Below, one piece after another: positions 23,201-38,200 of a DNA stretch of 64,000 bases. The stretch is taken from assembly GCF_963678635.1 (NCBI RefSeq), contig NC_087064.1, positions 23,984,539 to 24,048,538 on the forward strand, given 5' to 3'. The DNA is from Symsagittifera roscoffensis. Lineage: Eukaryota; Xenacoelomorpha; Acoela; Convolutidae. The first letter of the stretch is position 1. Every line of letters begins with the position of its first letter. The translations under genes were made by a program, and so were the position numbers. The notes below the pieces were generated by a model, which was not told the origin of the DNA, ran no database searches, and saw only the letters and a list, made by a program, of their open reading frames with translations.

Positions 23201-26200
23201 TTGCCATAAGATTTATAAAATAGCAAAAACCCAAAACGTCTGAAGCAAAATTACCAGCACCAATATAAAACTTTACAAGGAGCTTTCGGTATGCTAGAAA
23301 GAAGCCGAACTTTCAAAGAAAATAAGCTTGCTTGCAAAAAAAAAGAATTTCCGACTGGCATCGAAATAGGGGCTTTGAAGTCAATCACGCGTGTTACAGC
23401 AACTAAGCCGAGAAAAATAAACAGACGCGAAAATAAAACAAAAAAATCAGGCCCGGCCCAATTCGAGCCACAAGCTTTTGCTGTCTCAACTAGATGTGTT
23501 ATCTCTATACCAGATGATTGACTGTAAAAGAATTATAACTTGAAGACAGCAAAAGAAAGCCAGTAAGTCCATTAAAAAACTGGAAAAACCTTCAAAAACA
23601 ACTGGATTTATGTTCTATTTGCGGAAAAAACGTCCAGAAACACAATGGACGGCAATTAATGAAAATTCAAAAATGAAAAAGAAGCAGGAACTGAACCGAC
23701 AAATCTTGAATAATTTCCTGTAGAACCGAAAATATAGTTGTTTTCATGAAAAACATTGAACTAAAAATTCTAAAACTTTGTTCAATCTGGCATGAAGCAT
23801 TAAATTTATGCTTCCGTTGACAAACCCCAAATTAAATCCCTAGCCGATAAAATATAAGCAAAATCAATTTAGGTTGAATAAAATGTGCAAGCAAAATAAA
23901 AAACAAAAAAGCAATACGAAGTCAAGACTAGTAAAATAACAAACTGCAGGAGTAATTCAAAGCACTAAAAGCAACTAAACTCAAAAATTGCGTTAAAAAA
24001 CCATTTATACGATGTGGCAACTAAGCCGACAACACATAAGCAGACAAACAATAGGCCGACCTTTTGGAGAGGCAATATTCCAGTTTGAAACAAAGTTCCT
24101 GATCAGATTCGAACACACAAACTTTGCCGTCCCAGGCGTTTCCTTCAGGCTGAGTTAGAGACGCATAAACATTTGAATTCTTTACGAAACAAGCCACACC
24201 TCTTTTAAATAAGTTGTTAAGCCGAAAAAAATACATGTACCCATTTGATAACGCTTGCTGATAACGCAAGTCTAATAATTAGAACAATTTAATAACAAGA
24301 ACAAAAATGCAACAGTGACGAAAATGCAATAATTATAAGAGCTAAATCAATGTTACAACTGTGGTTGAATGTAATTTTATGGTCAGCCTCTGATCAAAAC
24401 GTCTAACTTAGTCTGAAAATACAAAATTACTCAGATCGGTTTTGATTAATATTTGGGGTCCCGATACCGAAAAAAAACAAGTTCAAAATATTTGGTTTTT
24501 AGACAAAATTCGAGCGAAATAAGCGAACCAGCAGGCCTACAATAGCGTAATTTAAAAGCTTAATAGCTCACAATAACTTAATTTGGACGGTGAAAATTTA
24601 GATTTACCCGAGTAAAAAAAAACTTTTTCCTTTAAACACACTTTCAAAAAAAATTGCCATCAAACAACGCGACCTCAAGCAATTGAGTCGATATATTATA
24701 AACAGCAACCTTTGAAAAAAGAGGAAAATTTCGAAGAACAAGGAACTAGAAAAAATTAATTGAGGATTTTTGAACAATTTGTAACTTTCGAACAAACAAT
24801 TTTTTCGTTTAACCTCATTGATTTTCAAGAATCAATTCTGTTTGGCTTTTTGACTTAGAAGCTATCCTATTTAGAGAAAGCTGAATCAATGTATAATTTC
24901 TATTTTATTCTCTAAATTTAGAAAATTACAGGTCTCTTTTGAAACTAGAAGTCAATCAGAGTTTTCGTCAATCGGCAGATAAATTTGAATCGAAAGTAAA
25001 AAATTCAAATCTACCATAATTGTATTAAAAAATATACGAACATCATCAGTAGTTATAAGAACACTTAAAGAATTTTCAAAATAAAAGTGAGCAAAAATTC
25101 ACCAACGCCTATATGAGAGTCTTCACTCCGTTCATGGACTAAATCAACTTTCGAAATTAGAAGTCGAGCACGTTTTTAGTGATTTGAACAAAATTTGGAT
25201 TTTTCCTTGAAAAACAAACTTGAGAAACATCACTACTACATCACTGACAATAACATTGTTCTTTTCCACCTTAATCAGAATTAAAGCAAATTTCAGTTGG
25301 TAAACTTTCCACTTATATTAAACACAGATGCGACTCCGCACTTAGCAAGCAAAAGCGAGAAAAAGGCAAAAAAAATCTAAAAAGCATAAATAAAATGAAA
25401 TAAGGAAAAAGAACAGGTGGAAATGAGCATGGAAAAGTAAAACATGCAATTTGCCGGAAACAATTGCCATTTGCCAGAATCAAACTTCCAACCTGGACAC
25501 TAGGAGAATCTTTTTTTCGTATCTGCGCCACGGTTGCTCAAAAATTCAACAACACTAGCTACCAAACATAGCCAATCGAAGATAGGAAATGAGCAATGAA
25601 CGCAAGTAAACATAAAAAAAAACAAAGATAAAATCTCAACTTTCGAATTTAAAGAAAAAAAGATGCACTTTAAGCTCTTTGAGTTTCTAGAACAATTTAT
25701 GATGGTCGCTTTTTTGATAACATGAACCCAACTTGAGAAAACTGGATCAATAGGTAAAATTTTTATTCTGAAAAAGAGCACTATACCTAGGTGTATCAAT
25801 ATTTTAAGAAATATTCCTGAAAAAAAAAATCAGCAAGACCTATATGAGTCTTCACTACGTTCATTACTCTTAATATATCAGCAACAATAACTATTCAATT
25901 GACAAGGCTATTCAGCAACCACCAAATAATACTCAAACATTCAATTTGACAAAAAATGAACCTCCACGCTGTAGATTAGAAGTCTCACATCCTGGCATCT
26001 GCACTATGATTGCCTGAAAAAATTACGGCCCAGCTAAAGCTGGAAAAATCAGTTTGATAAAACAAGAAAAAGTACAGGTGCAAAAAAACAGCGAGTAATT
26101 TTTCAAAATGTGTCAAATGTCATGGACATTTACCAAGTACATAGCTGATTCCTTGTCTAAATTTCGATTAAAGTACCTTTGCAGTGAAAATTATTAGAAC

Positions 26201-29200
26201 ACCGCAGTTTCTTGATTTCAGAATTACCACAGTCGCTTTTGATCAAATGAACGAAGACAAAAAATGGATCAATACGTCAATAAAATCATTAGTTCAAAAC
26301 GAATTCTCAGCAAAAGTTCGAAAGTTGAATCCTTAATCTCAAATTGGCACCGAAGTTCGAGAAAACCAAATAACTTCCCAAAAGGAACAAAATTTGCGAA
26401 ATTGAATTTCAAAACCAAGATTGCTTTTCTACAAAAACTAAAGCAGAGCCGCATTGCAGAGAAAACTCCCAGCGCCCGTTCTTTTGTTTGAAATCTTCGA
26501 TTGAACCTCTCAGATTTGGCAGTACAGTTTGAGAAAAAAGAAAATTTCGAACAGTCAAAAATTCGGAAGAAGAATTTTTCTGAGTTCAAACGGAATTTCT
26601 ACGGTAAATATTGCATAGCTGCTCAAACACAAAAAAAGCAGCTACTTTTGTTTAGATTGAACTCTTTATGCCAAGTTTGGCAGGGTAGTGTAAAAGAATA
26701 GTCGAATTTCCAAAAATTGTCAAAACTTCTTTTGGTAGGATTCCAAACAGCAGCTCTTAAGATTGAACCCACAAACTCCAATCTTTAGCAGATTACTACT
26801 AAATAAAACAAATATTTTCCGAGAAACGGTCAAAAACATAAAAATTGGATATTTTCTGAGGCCATAAAGCTTTGTCTACAAAAACAAGGACAAAGCAGCT
26901 TATGCAAGAGAGATCCACATGATGAATGAAATCGTTACCTCAAGTTTTACAGAGTAATTTTCGTAAGCAAAATCCAAAAAGGGCTCAAAAATTCCCCCAT
27001 TGAAACTTTCGAAGGCGGTCGGGTAAGATGAGATACTAGGAGAAAATGCAGCACACAGGGTCTTTCAATCACCGAAGATATTTGCATAGGTCATACTCGG
27101 TTTTTGTATTGGTATTTCTACCACTTCTGTAAAAAAAGGTGCCGCAAACGTAGGGCCAATAGTTACGACTTGGGTTGGAAAAAAGTTGCCTAGTATTACA
27201 CTACTCTTCGCGTGTGTAAAAGCATAGCCAACAGAGTTACGCTCGCTTGTGAAATGAACAAATTGTTGTCCGTTGGACAGTTCCGCTCGAGGTCTCACGG
27301 GAAAGCGAAACACCCTATATATTAATAAGGAAACAAATAACAGTGATTTGACAGAAACGTATTTAAAAGAGGAAGCAACTGCTTTTACTCTTTGAATTTC
27401 GAGTCAGGAACAGTTTACCGCTGACGCATATTTGATTAAATAAACCCAATTTAAGAAAACTGGATCAATTAATAAATTTTTAATTCGCTGGGAAACCTGA
27501 AAATTAAATTCCACTTTCGAAAATAGAGCTCAATCAGGTTTTTCACGAACTTAACAATTTTTTTTTGATCCATAGTGAAAAAAGCAATCAAAGCAAATCG
27601 CGAAAAATTAAATTTGGCGTGAACAAATTTGAGAACCTTTTCTGAAAAGTTAAGACCTTTTATCCACGAGGGAAAGGACCAACATACGAGCTGTACAGCT
27701 CATCACGGCGAGCCGCTGTTGTGCCCCTGCTTATGAACTACATTCAATTTTTTGGTTGTTTCTAAAGTTATAAAAAAAGGGCTTAAAACTGTAGGAATAA
27801 GCATTCTTTTCTTTAAAAGCAAAAATTGAAAGAAAGACATCAAAACTTCACTCACAGCATACTTGGTGTAGGCTTTCCTGTTTTCATTTCCCGAAATCGC
27901 AACCGGCGAAAACGGTCTCAGCGAGGCCATCTCTGAAATTCAACATTGATTTGAAGACAATTTGTGATAATACGCGGAGTAATCAGAGCACGAACTGAAA
28001 TTGTGAGCAGAAAATTTGCGAGCCCCAAAAAATACTATTACACTATTTTTTGTCGAACTATTTCAAAAAAGTACGAATAAACAGACAAGTTCAAATATGG
28101 GGTCTTTTCAGTTTTTCCCGAGTGCTATAAAAGGAGTACTAGTTGAACTTTTTTGTGCTACAGAAGGGAAACACGTGACACGAAAAAGTGATAACAACCA
28201 CTGCGTTACCAACCGATGAATAGTTGTTCTGGCTGGTAAGAAGTCCAACGGTAGAAAGTCTTCTTTGATCCCCTGTCAGACTGCTTCTCTTTCGCTATCA
28301 ACTTCAAGCTGGTCAACACATTGGCAATGTCATACAGTCTCCTGATCTTCGCTGAAACATTAACACCTAGATATTGCAGCTCTAAAAAACCCAGCTCTTA
28401 TTAGTGGTAAAAAGATAAAGACATTAAGGCAATTGGTTATTCTAATGTTCTGTGTTTGTTACCAGTAGGTGAGATAAAATAACCCACCACCGAAAACTAG
28501 TAGAAAAAATTTGCACTCAGATCTTAATCTTAAGAACAAAAACAACAGTTATCTGTAATAAATCTACTTACGGAAGTGTTTCGGCTCACAAGACCCCTTT
28601 TCTATATCTAAAACAACAAAAAATACACATAAAAATTTAGGAAAACACGATAGGTTATAAACTTGAAGTTTTTACTTACAAGATTTGACACACTTCGAGT
28701 TTCTAGCCATGCTTCTAATCAATTTCATCGGATCTTCTTCAGTCAAAATTTTGGCTGCGATATCCAGACTCACTAGTTGGTCCTGCAATGACATCAATTA
28801 GTCAATCAAACCTTTTCCAAAGCCACTTCTCCCGCACACTCACACATACACAAAAACCATATAATGAATAGTCACTTAGTTAACTTGCGAATCTAATTTA
28901 GCTCAGAAAGGTATCATCATCATAATAGTGTAAATACCTGACACAGTAATTAACCCGATAATTTTCATGATGTTTTGGGTATGATGATGCATGGTGTAAT
29001 TTCACGATGAGTCTGTTTGGTTGCAAACCTCTTTGGGGGTTTCAACGAACACTTTTTATATGAAACCAATTCGAACTAAAACTAATACTTTTCTTTATCC
29101 TTTTAACTAATTGATATAACTTTAATTTATTGTTCCAATTTTTGAAAAAAAAGACAAAATAAAAAAAAATATGATTGAGGTCGTTTTTTTATTCAGACCA

Positions 29201-32200
29201 ATATCGACTCCAATTAAATATTTTTGACAGAAATTTTTGATACCATCAGAAATATAACAATGCCTTGGGCTGAAAAATTAAAAAATATTGTATCTGCGAT
29301 TTTTTTGAGGTAATAGAGGTTTGAACTTGGGACTACTTTGGCCAATTAAAGATACCTTAAGCGCATGAAATTTCGTTCTTTTCATTAGCCCTCACCACAT
29401 GCGGCAAATTGTTGCAAGTCGGAAATTCTCCAATTGTATTGTCTAAATCGAAAGTTCATTTCAAACAGCTCAGAAACTGTATAAAATTGAACTGAGGCAG
29501 GCATGTTAATTTGTCCAAATGTCTTTTTAGACGCAAAATTGATTACTTTGCACATCCCACTGGCTGTAGTTTTTTCCAAAGACTACCGAAGTTAACTTAA
29601 AAAGAAGACTGCTCGAATACAGGGCAAAGCCCTGAACGTTCCGACTGCCCACTAACCCATATCGAATAGTTTTTCGAAGAAAACATTGAATTCAATTCAA
29701 CTAGAAAATGTTCACGTTTTTTTCGCGCCTTCCACGTTCGTATTTGGAGAGTGCTATTTATGTCACTACCAGCAGATTAATTTCAATTGGACTCAATAAG
29801 TGCACATACAGCTAAGTGCATTCATAAACGCATCAAAATGTATGAATGCACATCTGTAGTTCGAGAATTTTAAGCCTTTTTCATGAAAAAAAAAAAAAAA
29901 AAATCAGCAACATCAAATCTCGAAAACTAAACAGATTTGAGAAATCATCTTTGGAGACAAGATTCGTAATCCTTGAAAGCACTCTGACAGGACCCAAATA
30001 CAGAATTGGGAATTTCAGATTTTGAAAAAATAAATAAATTAAATTTTCTGAATTTTACTTGAAAAAATCACAAAAAACGACATATCTCGAAAACTACAAG
30101 TGTTTGAACAGTCAAATTTGGAGATAAGAATTGCAGCTCCTTAGAGTACCCTGACAGCGCCCAATTACAGGGTTGAGAATTTAAATTTTTTTAAAATAAT
30201 TAATTTAAATTTCTAAAAATTTGTGAAAAAATCACAAAAACGACATATCTCAAAAAAACAATGATTTGAGCTGTCATATTTAGAGGCAAAATTCGCAATC
30301 CTCGAGAGTGATCCGACAGGACCTAACTACAGGGTTGGGAAATTTCAGATTTTGAAAAAAAAGTTTTTCTGAAAATTTTTGAAAAATCATAAAAACGTCA
30401 TATCTCAAAAACTATAAGGAATTGAGCAGTCATATTTGGAGATTAGATTCGCAATCCTTGAGAATACTCTTACATTACCCAACTACAGTATTACGAGTTT
30501 CAAATTTTGCAAAAATATATAATTTTTCTGAAATTTTTTTTAAAAACCACAAAAAACGTGATATCTCTACAAGAAAACTACAAGAATTTGAGCAGTCATA
30601 TTTAGAGGCAAGATTCGCAATCCTTGATAGTACACCGACAGTACCCAACTACAGGGTTGGGAACTTCAAGTTTCGTAAATTATTTCGTAATTTGAGTTTT
30701 CTGAAAAATGTTTGAAAAATCACAAAAATAGTCTTATCTCACAAAAATCGTCTTATCTCGTTAACTAAAAGGATTTGGGCATTCAAAATTAGAAGCCAGA
30801 TTTGCGACCCCTTAAGGATTCCGGACAGCATCCCAATATTGGGCTGCTTATTTTAAACTCTGTGAATTAATCACTAAAATAAAACTGGAAAATCGAAAAA
30901 AAAACCTTATTCATTGCAATATACGATATAGCTTAAACATGCAAAATAATACGTTGAAAAGGCTTGAACATGGCGAAATAGTGAAGATCTCATTTAAATA
31001 AATAATAGATTCAATTTTGAAACGATTTTGTTGAGCGGGATAATTCGCCATGCACACATAATTCGTCTCACGCGTTCAGCATGAAAAAAATCTTCAAAGC
31101 GCGCATAAATTAGTCCAAAGCTAGGCCAAATTGGTAAATTTCAAACTCTCATAACTTTGCAAAAAAGATCGGAGGTAAAAGTTTTTTTTAATTTGATTTT
31201 ACGGAGTCGATATCTTCAATTGGGTATAAAAAAATTGTTAAAAACTATTTCGATCGCCAAAACTGACTGAATAAAAAAACCACACCAAGCATAAAACATA
31301 GCGAACTGACAATTGGAAAAGAGTGATGAACGCCAAAAATATAGAAAAAAACTGACTTGTAATTCCAAAAAACCTTAACTTTTGAATTTCGAAAAAAACA
31401 GATGTCTTTAAAGCTCTTTGAATTTGTAGAAAAATTTATGATGCACATTTTAAGGTTAAAATTAACAAAATTTCAGAAAACTGGAAGGTTACCGCTCGAC
31501 TAGCATTAAGAGATTAAGAGAGAGGCGGATTAAGAGAGAGTGGATTAAGAGAGAGGCGAGGTTTGAGAGCGTTGCAAAAGGGGTATTCGTTTCGCATATG
31601 CTTATATCCGTTAAATTATTTCATTAAGGGGTGGCAACTCATTCATTACCCCCCCCCCTGCGACTTCTATTCACTCCAACGACCCTCCTCGTTCACACCC
31701 CATCAGACTCCACACACCGGGGGTGGATGAAAACGAGGAATTGTAAGCTGTGTCTGGGGGGTTAGGGATGACGGGGATAGTTAACAATTCATTAAAGGGG
31801 ATAGTTAACAATATCCAATGATTCCAATTTGAAAATATTTGAATTTCGACAAAAGTTTCGATTTTTATGCTGGTTGATACGATTTTCATTTTTAAAACTT
31901 TTAGGCTAGTCGATCTTTACGCTAGTGGATACACCACACAGCCAACGGGATCAATAGGTAAAACGTTTATTTTGCTGGGAAATCTGATAATTAATTTCCA
32001 TTTTTCGTGACCTTTACAATTTTGCTGCTCGATACTTTGCCTTCAATGGAAATGCACTGAACTTGAAAAAAAATCACAAGTCAATGATGTATAAGTGAAT
32101 AGCTGCAAAGGCTAGTTTTGTGAAACATTATCGAGTCGAGTCGATTGCACTGTGTTACACACAACTGCGACTTCTATTCACCCGAACAACCCTCCTCGTT

Positions 32201-35200
32201 CACACCCCATTAGACCCCACACACCGGAGGTGGATGAAAAGGAGGAGTTGTAAGCTGAGGGCTGTGTCCGGGGGTGGGGGTGAACGTGGGAGGTGGGTGT
32301 TGAGTGTGAGCGAAGGGGGGAGTGTAAACGGGGGTATTAACTGATTCAACAACTTTATGATGTATTAGTGAATAGTTGCAAAGGCTAGTTTTGTGAATAA
32401 TAACACAAAAACAACATAGTAATCGAGCGAACATAGGCAACAGACAGTTGGAAAAAAGTCAATTAAAGCAAGTAAACAGAAAAAGATACTGACTTGATTT
32501 ACTAAAAAAAACTTTAGCTTTCGAATTTCCAAGAAAAATATAATCAACTGAGCTAGAAAAGAGTAATCAATGCAAGAAACTTCAACATTCAAATTTCAAA
32601 AATATATCTATGCCCTTAAAGCTCTTTGAATTTCACGAAAAAATTTTGACTGGTTCTTTTTTGATAAAAGTAACCCAATTTGAAAAATTTGAATCAGTAG
32701 ATAAGTTTTTTATTCCGCTGGGAAATCTGTAGAATAAATTCCACTTCTGAAACTAGAAATTACACACGTTTTTATGTGATCTTTTACACTTTTGCTGTTC
32801 GATAGAAAAAAAACGGAAGGAAATGAAATTAAATATAAGAGAGGAAATGAATTGATTTGAACGGAAATCAAAAGTCAAACCGCAATTAATCAAAAGTGAG
32901 CGTGACCAACTCAAGACTTTTTCCTGAAAAAAAAACAAAAACAATAATAGAACCTTTAGAAGAATACTCACTATGTTCATTACTCTTAAAAATATATAGC
33001 CTTAGAGCTCTTGGGATAAAATTAACCCCATTTGAAAAAAATGGATCAATAGGTAAACATTTTATTTCGCTGAAAAATCTGATAACTAAATTCAATTTTC
33101 AAAGTTACAAATCAATCACGTTTTTTGTGTGACGTTTATACTTTTGCTAAACTAAACTTAAAAATGTCAAAGACAAACAGCAAAAAAGTAAGTTTGAGCT
33201 GGAACAAAATTGCGGACGTTTCCTGAAACACAACAAAAAGTCATCAAGATTGTATATAAGACTCTGAACAAGCAATCAGGTTGATTTAGAAAAAATTGAA
33301 AAAACAAGTGTCTAAATTGGAAAAAAAAGTGTTCATCTCGAAAGTTGTTCACTCGAAAGTTCTTCAATTAGAGGAAAACATGTCGAGAAGCACAATCACC
33401 ATCAACCTTAAGCGTAACACTTGACTGCATTAACCAGATGTATCGAGCGACAACTAATCAATAAAAACATAGGTAGTCGTCAAAAACAAAACTGTTTTCT
33501 TTAAAAATTTTGAGCTAAAAAATGCGAAGTTTGTACTGTACGCCCCGAGAAGCAAAAAAATGTTGGAATTTTTTTTCCTTGAAAAACGCCACATAAAATG
33601 ACAATGCCAATATAACATAAACCGAAGCCATTTAGGGCGAAGCTGTAAAAAAACAAAATATACAAAATCAGAGTTGGTAAATTTATAAATTACAGAAATA
33701 AACTTTAGACACTTTTAGTTATACGGAAAAAAGTTGAAATCACAATTACTGTCCGAGCTCTGGAAAATAAGCCTAAGTAACAAAAGAACAAACGCTGGTC
33801 AAAAATTTTTTTCAAGTGAAACTTTTTTCAAGTGAAACTTTTTTCAAGTGAAAACTTTTTGAATTCGCATAGACAGGCTAAGGATTCATCCTAAACAACT
33901 ATTTTGTCCTAAGCATAAAAATACAGTAAGAGATATCTCAAGAGTACCTAAGAGATATGGTGTCTGAGCTCATGCACAAAGGCGAGATGTAACATCGCAA
34001 CAGTTCCGATAAAACTCAAACATAGCACTGCAAGCTGGCGAAAAGAAAATGAAACAAATTCGAAGAAAAATAACTTTGAAAAAAAAAACCTACAGAAACT
34101 TCATACATTTATAAGGAAAAAAGATTCACAGATAACCCTTCAAACGACACAATTTAAGGCGACTAAGCTGTTTTACCATAAATCGAAACCTTATAAGAGG
34201 AAAAAAAAAGAAAAAAAGTTGAGGATCGGAGGATCGGGGCACTTACGAAGAGTTTTGAACGAACACGAACGGAAAACTTTAAAATACAAAGGCAGGAGGT
34301 CAGGAAAGAGTACAAAAAGGCTAAAAGAAGATGGGAAGAAGAGTGGTGGCTTAAACTGGTAGACGAAACAAAGGACGCCGAAGTGAAAGGGGATATAAGA
34401 CGCATGTACAAGACACTAAGGTACTTAGGGGGGAAAGACCTCCAGAACATAGAAGAAGAATTTTTCTCGCCAGAAGAGTTCAGACGACACTTCATGAAAG
34501 TCTCGGAAGACAGATACGAGCGGGACGTCATAGAGATAATGAGAACGGCATCGTCAACAGAAATTAAGGACTCTCCAGAGGCAAAGGCAGCAGCGGAAGA
34601 GATGGAAGAAGCAATAACCTTCGTGGAATTCGAACGAGAACTGGCGAACTTGAAAGACGGAGCGGCAGGAGTAGACAATGTAAGTGTTAGCGCAGTGAAA
34701 GCCTTAAGTATAGACACCCGGAAAGAACTATACCAATGCATGATGGAACAATTAGCCACACCGGTTGAGAACTGGGCCGACAAAGCTAAGGAAGGATGGG
34801 TCATACCCCTACATAAGAAAGGAGCTAGAAATGAACTCGACAACTACAGGGGTGTGTGCCTACTCCCGGTGTTGAGCAGGATAATGGCAAGGATACTAAC
34901 GAGTAGGATTAGAAAATGGGCGGAGAAGATAGAGGCATGTGGTGAGAATCAAAATGGTTTCAGAGAAGGACGATCGACGTGTGACGCAACGCAAATCATA
35001 CTGAGAATAGATGAGGAAACAAGGAGGGTATTTGGGAAGGCGGAGACGACCGGGAACAGACCGGGAGCTGTACTGTTAGATATAACAAAAGCATACCCCC
35101 GAGTCAACAGGCCCTTATTGTGGATGGTTTTGGAAAACTTAGGAATGACAGAGGGTGTGATAGAGGTCTTGAAAAACCTGCATGAAGGAACGAAATACAA

Positions 35201-38200
35201 AGTTAAGGGTCGAGGGGAACTAAGCGAGGAATGGTTACCGGTACGAGGTCTACGGGAGGGTTGCGCTACATCTCCGATACTTTTCAATGTGTATCACGCA
35301 CAGGCGATGCGGTTAGCTGCCAAAAAACGAAGAGAAAAAGCGGCGGAGATAGGCGAAGAGTGCGGTCTAGAATGGTCGTGGGGACCAGGTAATAGTCTCC
35401 CTCCAATAGAAGTAAAGAGGGCCTTAAGGAGCAGCACCCAGGAAGTCTTTCGATTAGAAGAGTCCCTTTTCGCAGACGACTCAACTCTCCTGGGCTGGAC
35501 GGAAGAATTAGCGGTCGGCAAAGAAACGGTCAAGGCGGAAATGATGAAGTTCGAGGAAAAATGTCACAACGGAAAAGAGGAATACATAGCTTTTGGAAGC
35601 GAGACAGCGAATTGTACGAGGATGTTAGGGACGCTAATAGGGAGGAAGCAGGACAAGGCAGCGAGGATTAAAAGGGGATACTGGGCGTGGTCAAAAGTAG
35701 GAAGATGGTTGTGGAAAACAAAGGTCAGTAAACGAACGAAGGCAATTATTGTACAGGCAGTGGTCGAATCAACAATGCTCTTTGACTGCAGTGCAAGAGC
35801 ATGGACAGTGACTGATATGGCGAAGATGCAGAGCATGGCGGATAAATGCTACCGGTGGATATGGAATGAGGGGAGAGGTTTAACACTCTTGCGAATGGAA
35901 AGAGAGGGGTTCAATAGTTTCGAGATACGTAGGGTTCTGAGGATAACATCTATCAGAACAAAAATAGAGACGCGGGCGTTGGAAAGGATGGGCCACGTCC
36001 TTCGGATGAGCAACAACAGGACAACTAAAAAAGTTATACTAGGGCACTGGACAAACGAGAGAACACAACAGGGTAGGTTAAATGGAGGCGTGGTTAATTA
36101 CTGGAGGCGACTCATAAGGGAAGCGGGAGAGGACTGGACGAATATAGAAAATTTAACACAGGTTCGGAAAAAATGGAAGGCGACAGTGAAAAGGAGAAAA
36201 GAAGCGCTAGATAAATGGGAGAGTGAAATGTGCAGATACAGGGGAGGGGAGAAACCTAGAAGGAGCCAGGCGAGGTATCAGGGAGAAAATTTAACATGCA
36301 GGTGGGAGGGATGCGGACGAATTTGTAAAACGAAAGGAGGTCTAGTGCAGCATGAACGACGAGTTCACAGGATACAGGAGAGGGTGTTTAAATGCGATAG
36401 ATGCAACAGAACTTTCGCGGAGAAGCACAACTTAACAAACCACAGCAAGAGCTGTAAGGGGGACCAGATGGGTAGGTGTGGGGACTGCGCGGTGACGGTA
36501 ACAAGGGGTAATATGGCGAGTCATAGGAGGAGTTGCGGAGGAGGGAGTGGAACGGTAGGGAACACGGCGGCGAGGGAGACGGGAGGTAACAGGTACACGG
36601 GGACCAGGGAGAGGAAAGAGTGTGGATCCTGCGGAGCCTGGATCACTGCTAATAACCTAGCCAAGCATGAGAGGAAGTGCCAGAACGAACCACCCAAGGC
36701 CCCCCGAGGGGCGTAAATGGGAAACAGAACAAGAAACAACGATATTCGATTAGAATAATACCCGTTTGAATAAGAAAATCGTTAAATTGGAAATAACTCC
36801 AAATTAATTAACAAATTAAGAAATTAACAAATTAACCCGACAAACGATAGTCCGACAACTTGAAATTTCCCACAAAAAATCAAATTTAAACAAATTGAAA
36901 AAAGCAAGTTTCGGCCGGGTTTCGACCTCCTGGCCTATGGATCCTAAGGCACGCATGTGCAGATACAGGGGAGGGGAGAAACCTAGAAGGAGCCAGGCGA
37001 GGTATCAGGGAGAAAATTTAACATGCAGGTGGGAGGGATGCGGACGAATTTGTAAAACGAAAGGAGGTCTAGTGCAGCATGAACGACGAGTTCACAGGAT
37101 ACAGGAGAGGGTGTTTAAATGCGATAGATGCAACAGAACTTTCGCGGAGAAGCACAACTTAACAAACCACAGCAAGAGCTGTAAGGGGGACCAGATGGGT
37201 AGGTGTGGGGACTGCGCGGTGACGGTAACAAGGGGTAATATGGCGAGTCATAGGAGGAGTTGCGGAGGAGGGAGTGGAACGGTAGGGAACACGGCGGCGA
37301 GGGAGACGGGAGGTAACAGGTACACGGGGACCAGGGAGAGGAAAGAGTGTGGATCCTGCGGAGCCTGGATCACTGCTAATAACCTAGCCAAGCATGAGAG
37401 GAAGTGCCAGAACGAACCACCCAAGGCCCCCCGAGGGGCGTAAATGGGAAACAGAACAAGAAACAACGATATTCGATTAGAATAATACCCGTTTGAATAA
37501 GAAAATCGTTAAATTGGAAATAACTCCAAATTAATTAACAAATTAAGAAATTAACAAATTAACCCGACAAACGATAGTCCGACAACTTGAAATTTCCCAC
37601 AAAAAATCAAATTTAAACAAATTGAAAAAAGCAAGTTTCGGCCGGGTTTCGACCTCCTGGCCTATGGATCCTAAGGCACGCATGTGCAGATACAGGGGAG
37701 GGGAGAAACCTAGAAGGAGCCAGGCGAGGTATCAGGGAGAAAATTTAACATGCAGGTGGGAGGGATGCGGACGAATTTGTAAAACGAAAGGAGGTCTAGT
37801 GCAGCATGAACGACGAGTTCACAGGATACAGGAGAGGGTGTTTAAATGCGATAGATGCAACAGAACTTTCGCGGAGAAGCACAACTTAACAAACCACAGC
37901 AAGAGCTGTAAGGGGGACCAGATGGGTAGGTGTGGGGACTGCGCGGTGACGGTAACAAGGGGTAATATGGCGAGTCATAGGAGGAGTTGCGGAGGAGGGA
38001 GTGGAACGGTAGGGAACACGGCGGCGAGGGAGACGGGAGGTAACAGGTACACGGGGACCAGGGAGAGGAAAGAGTGTGGATCCTGCGGAGCCTGGATCAC
38101 TGCTAATAACCTAGCCAAGCATGAGAGGAAGTGCCAGAACGAACCACCCAAGGCCCCCCGAGGGGCGTAAATGGGAAACAGAACAAGAAACAACGATATT

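Larger units (their letters stand above)
20234..27855 (-). other. E2F7/8 intron 9, filled with dispersed repeats
   Basis: A 7.6-kb intron with no supported gene inside. It contains SINE-like copies (21740-21840, 23440-23520, 24090-24275, 25470-25545), copies of the AAGAGTAATGAAC family (24600-25140, 25588-25871, 27355-27660) and hairpin units at 20833-20862, 22272-22292 and 27197-27218. Confidence 0.6.

Noticed and set aside
34163-34843. Minus-strand 226-codon serine-rich frame.
   Set aside because: It is the antisense of the LINE reverse transcriptase coding region.
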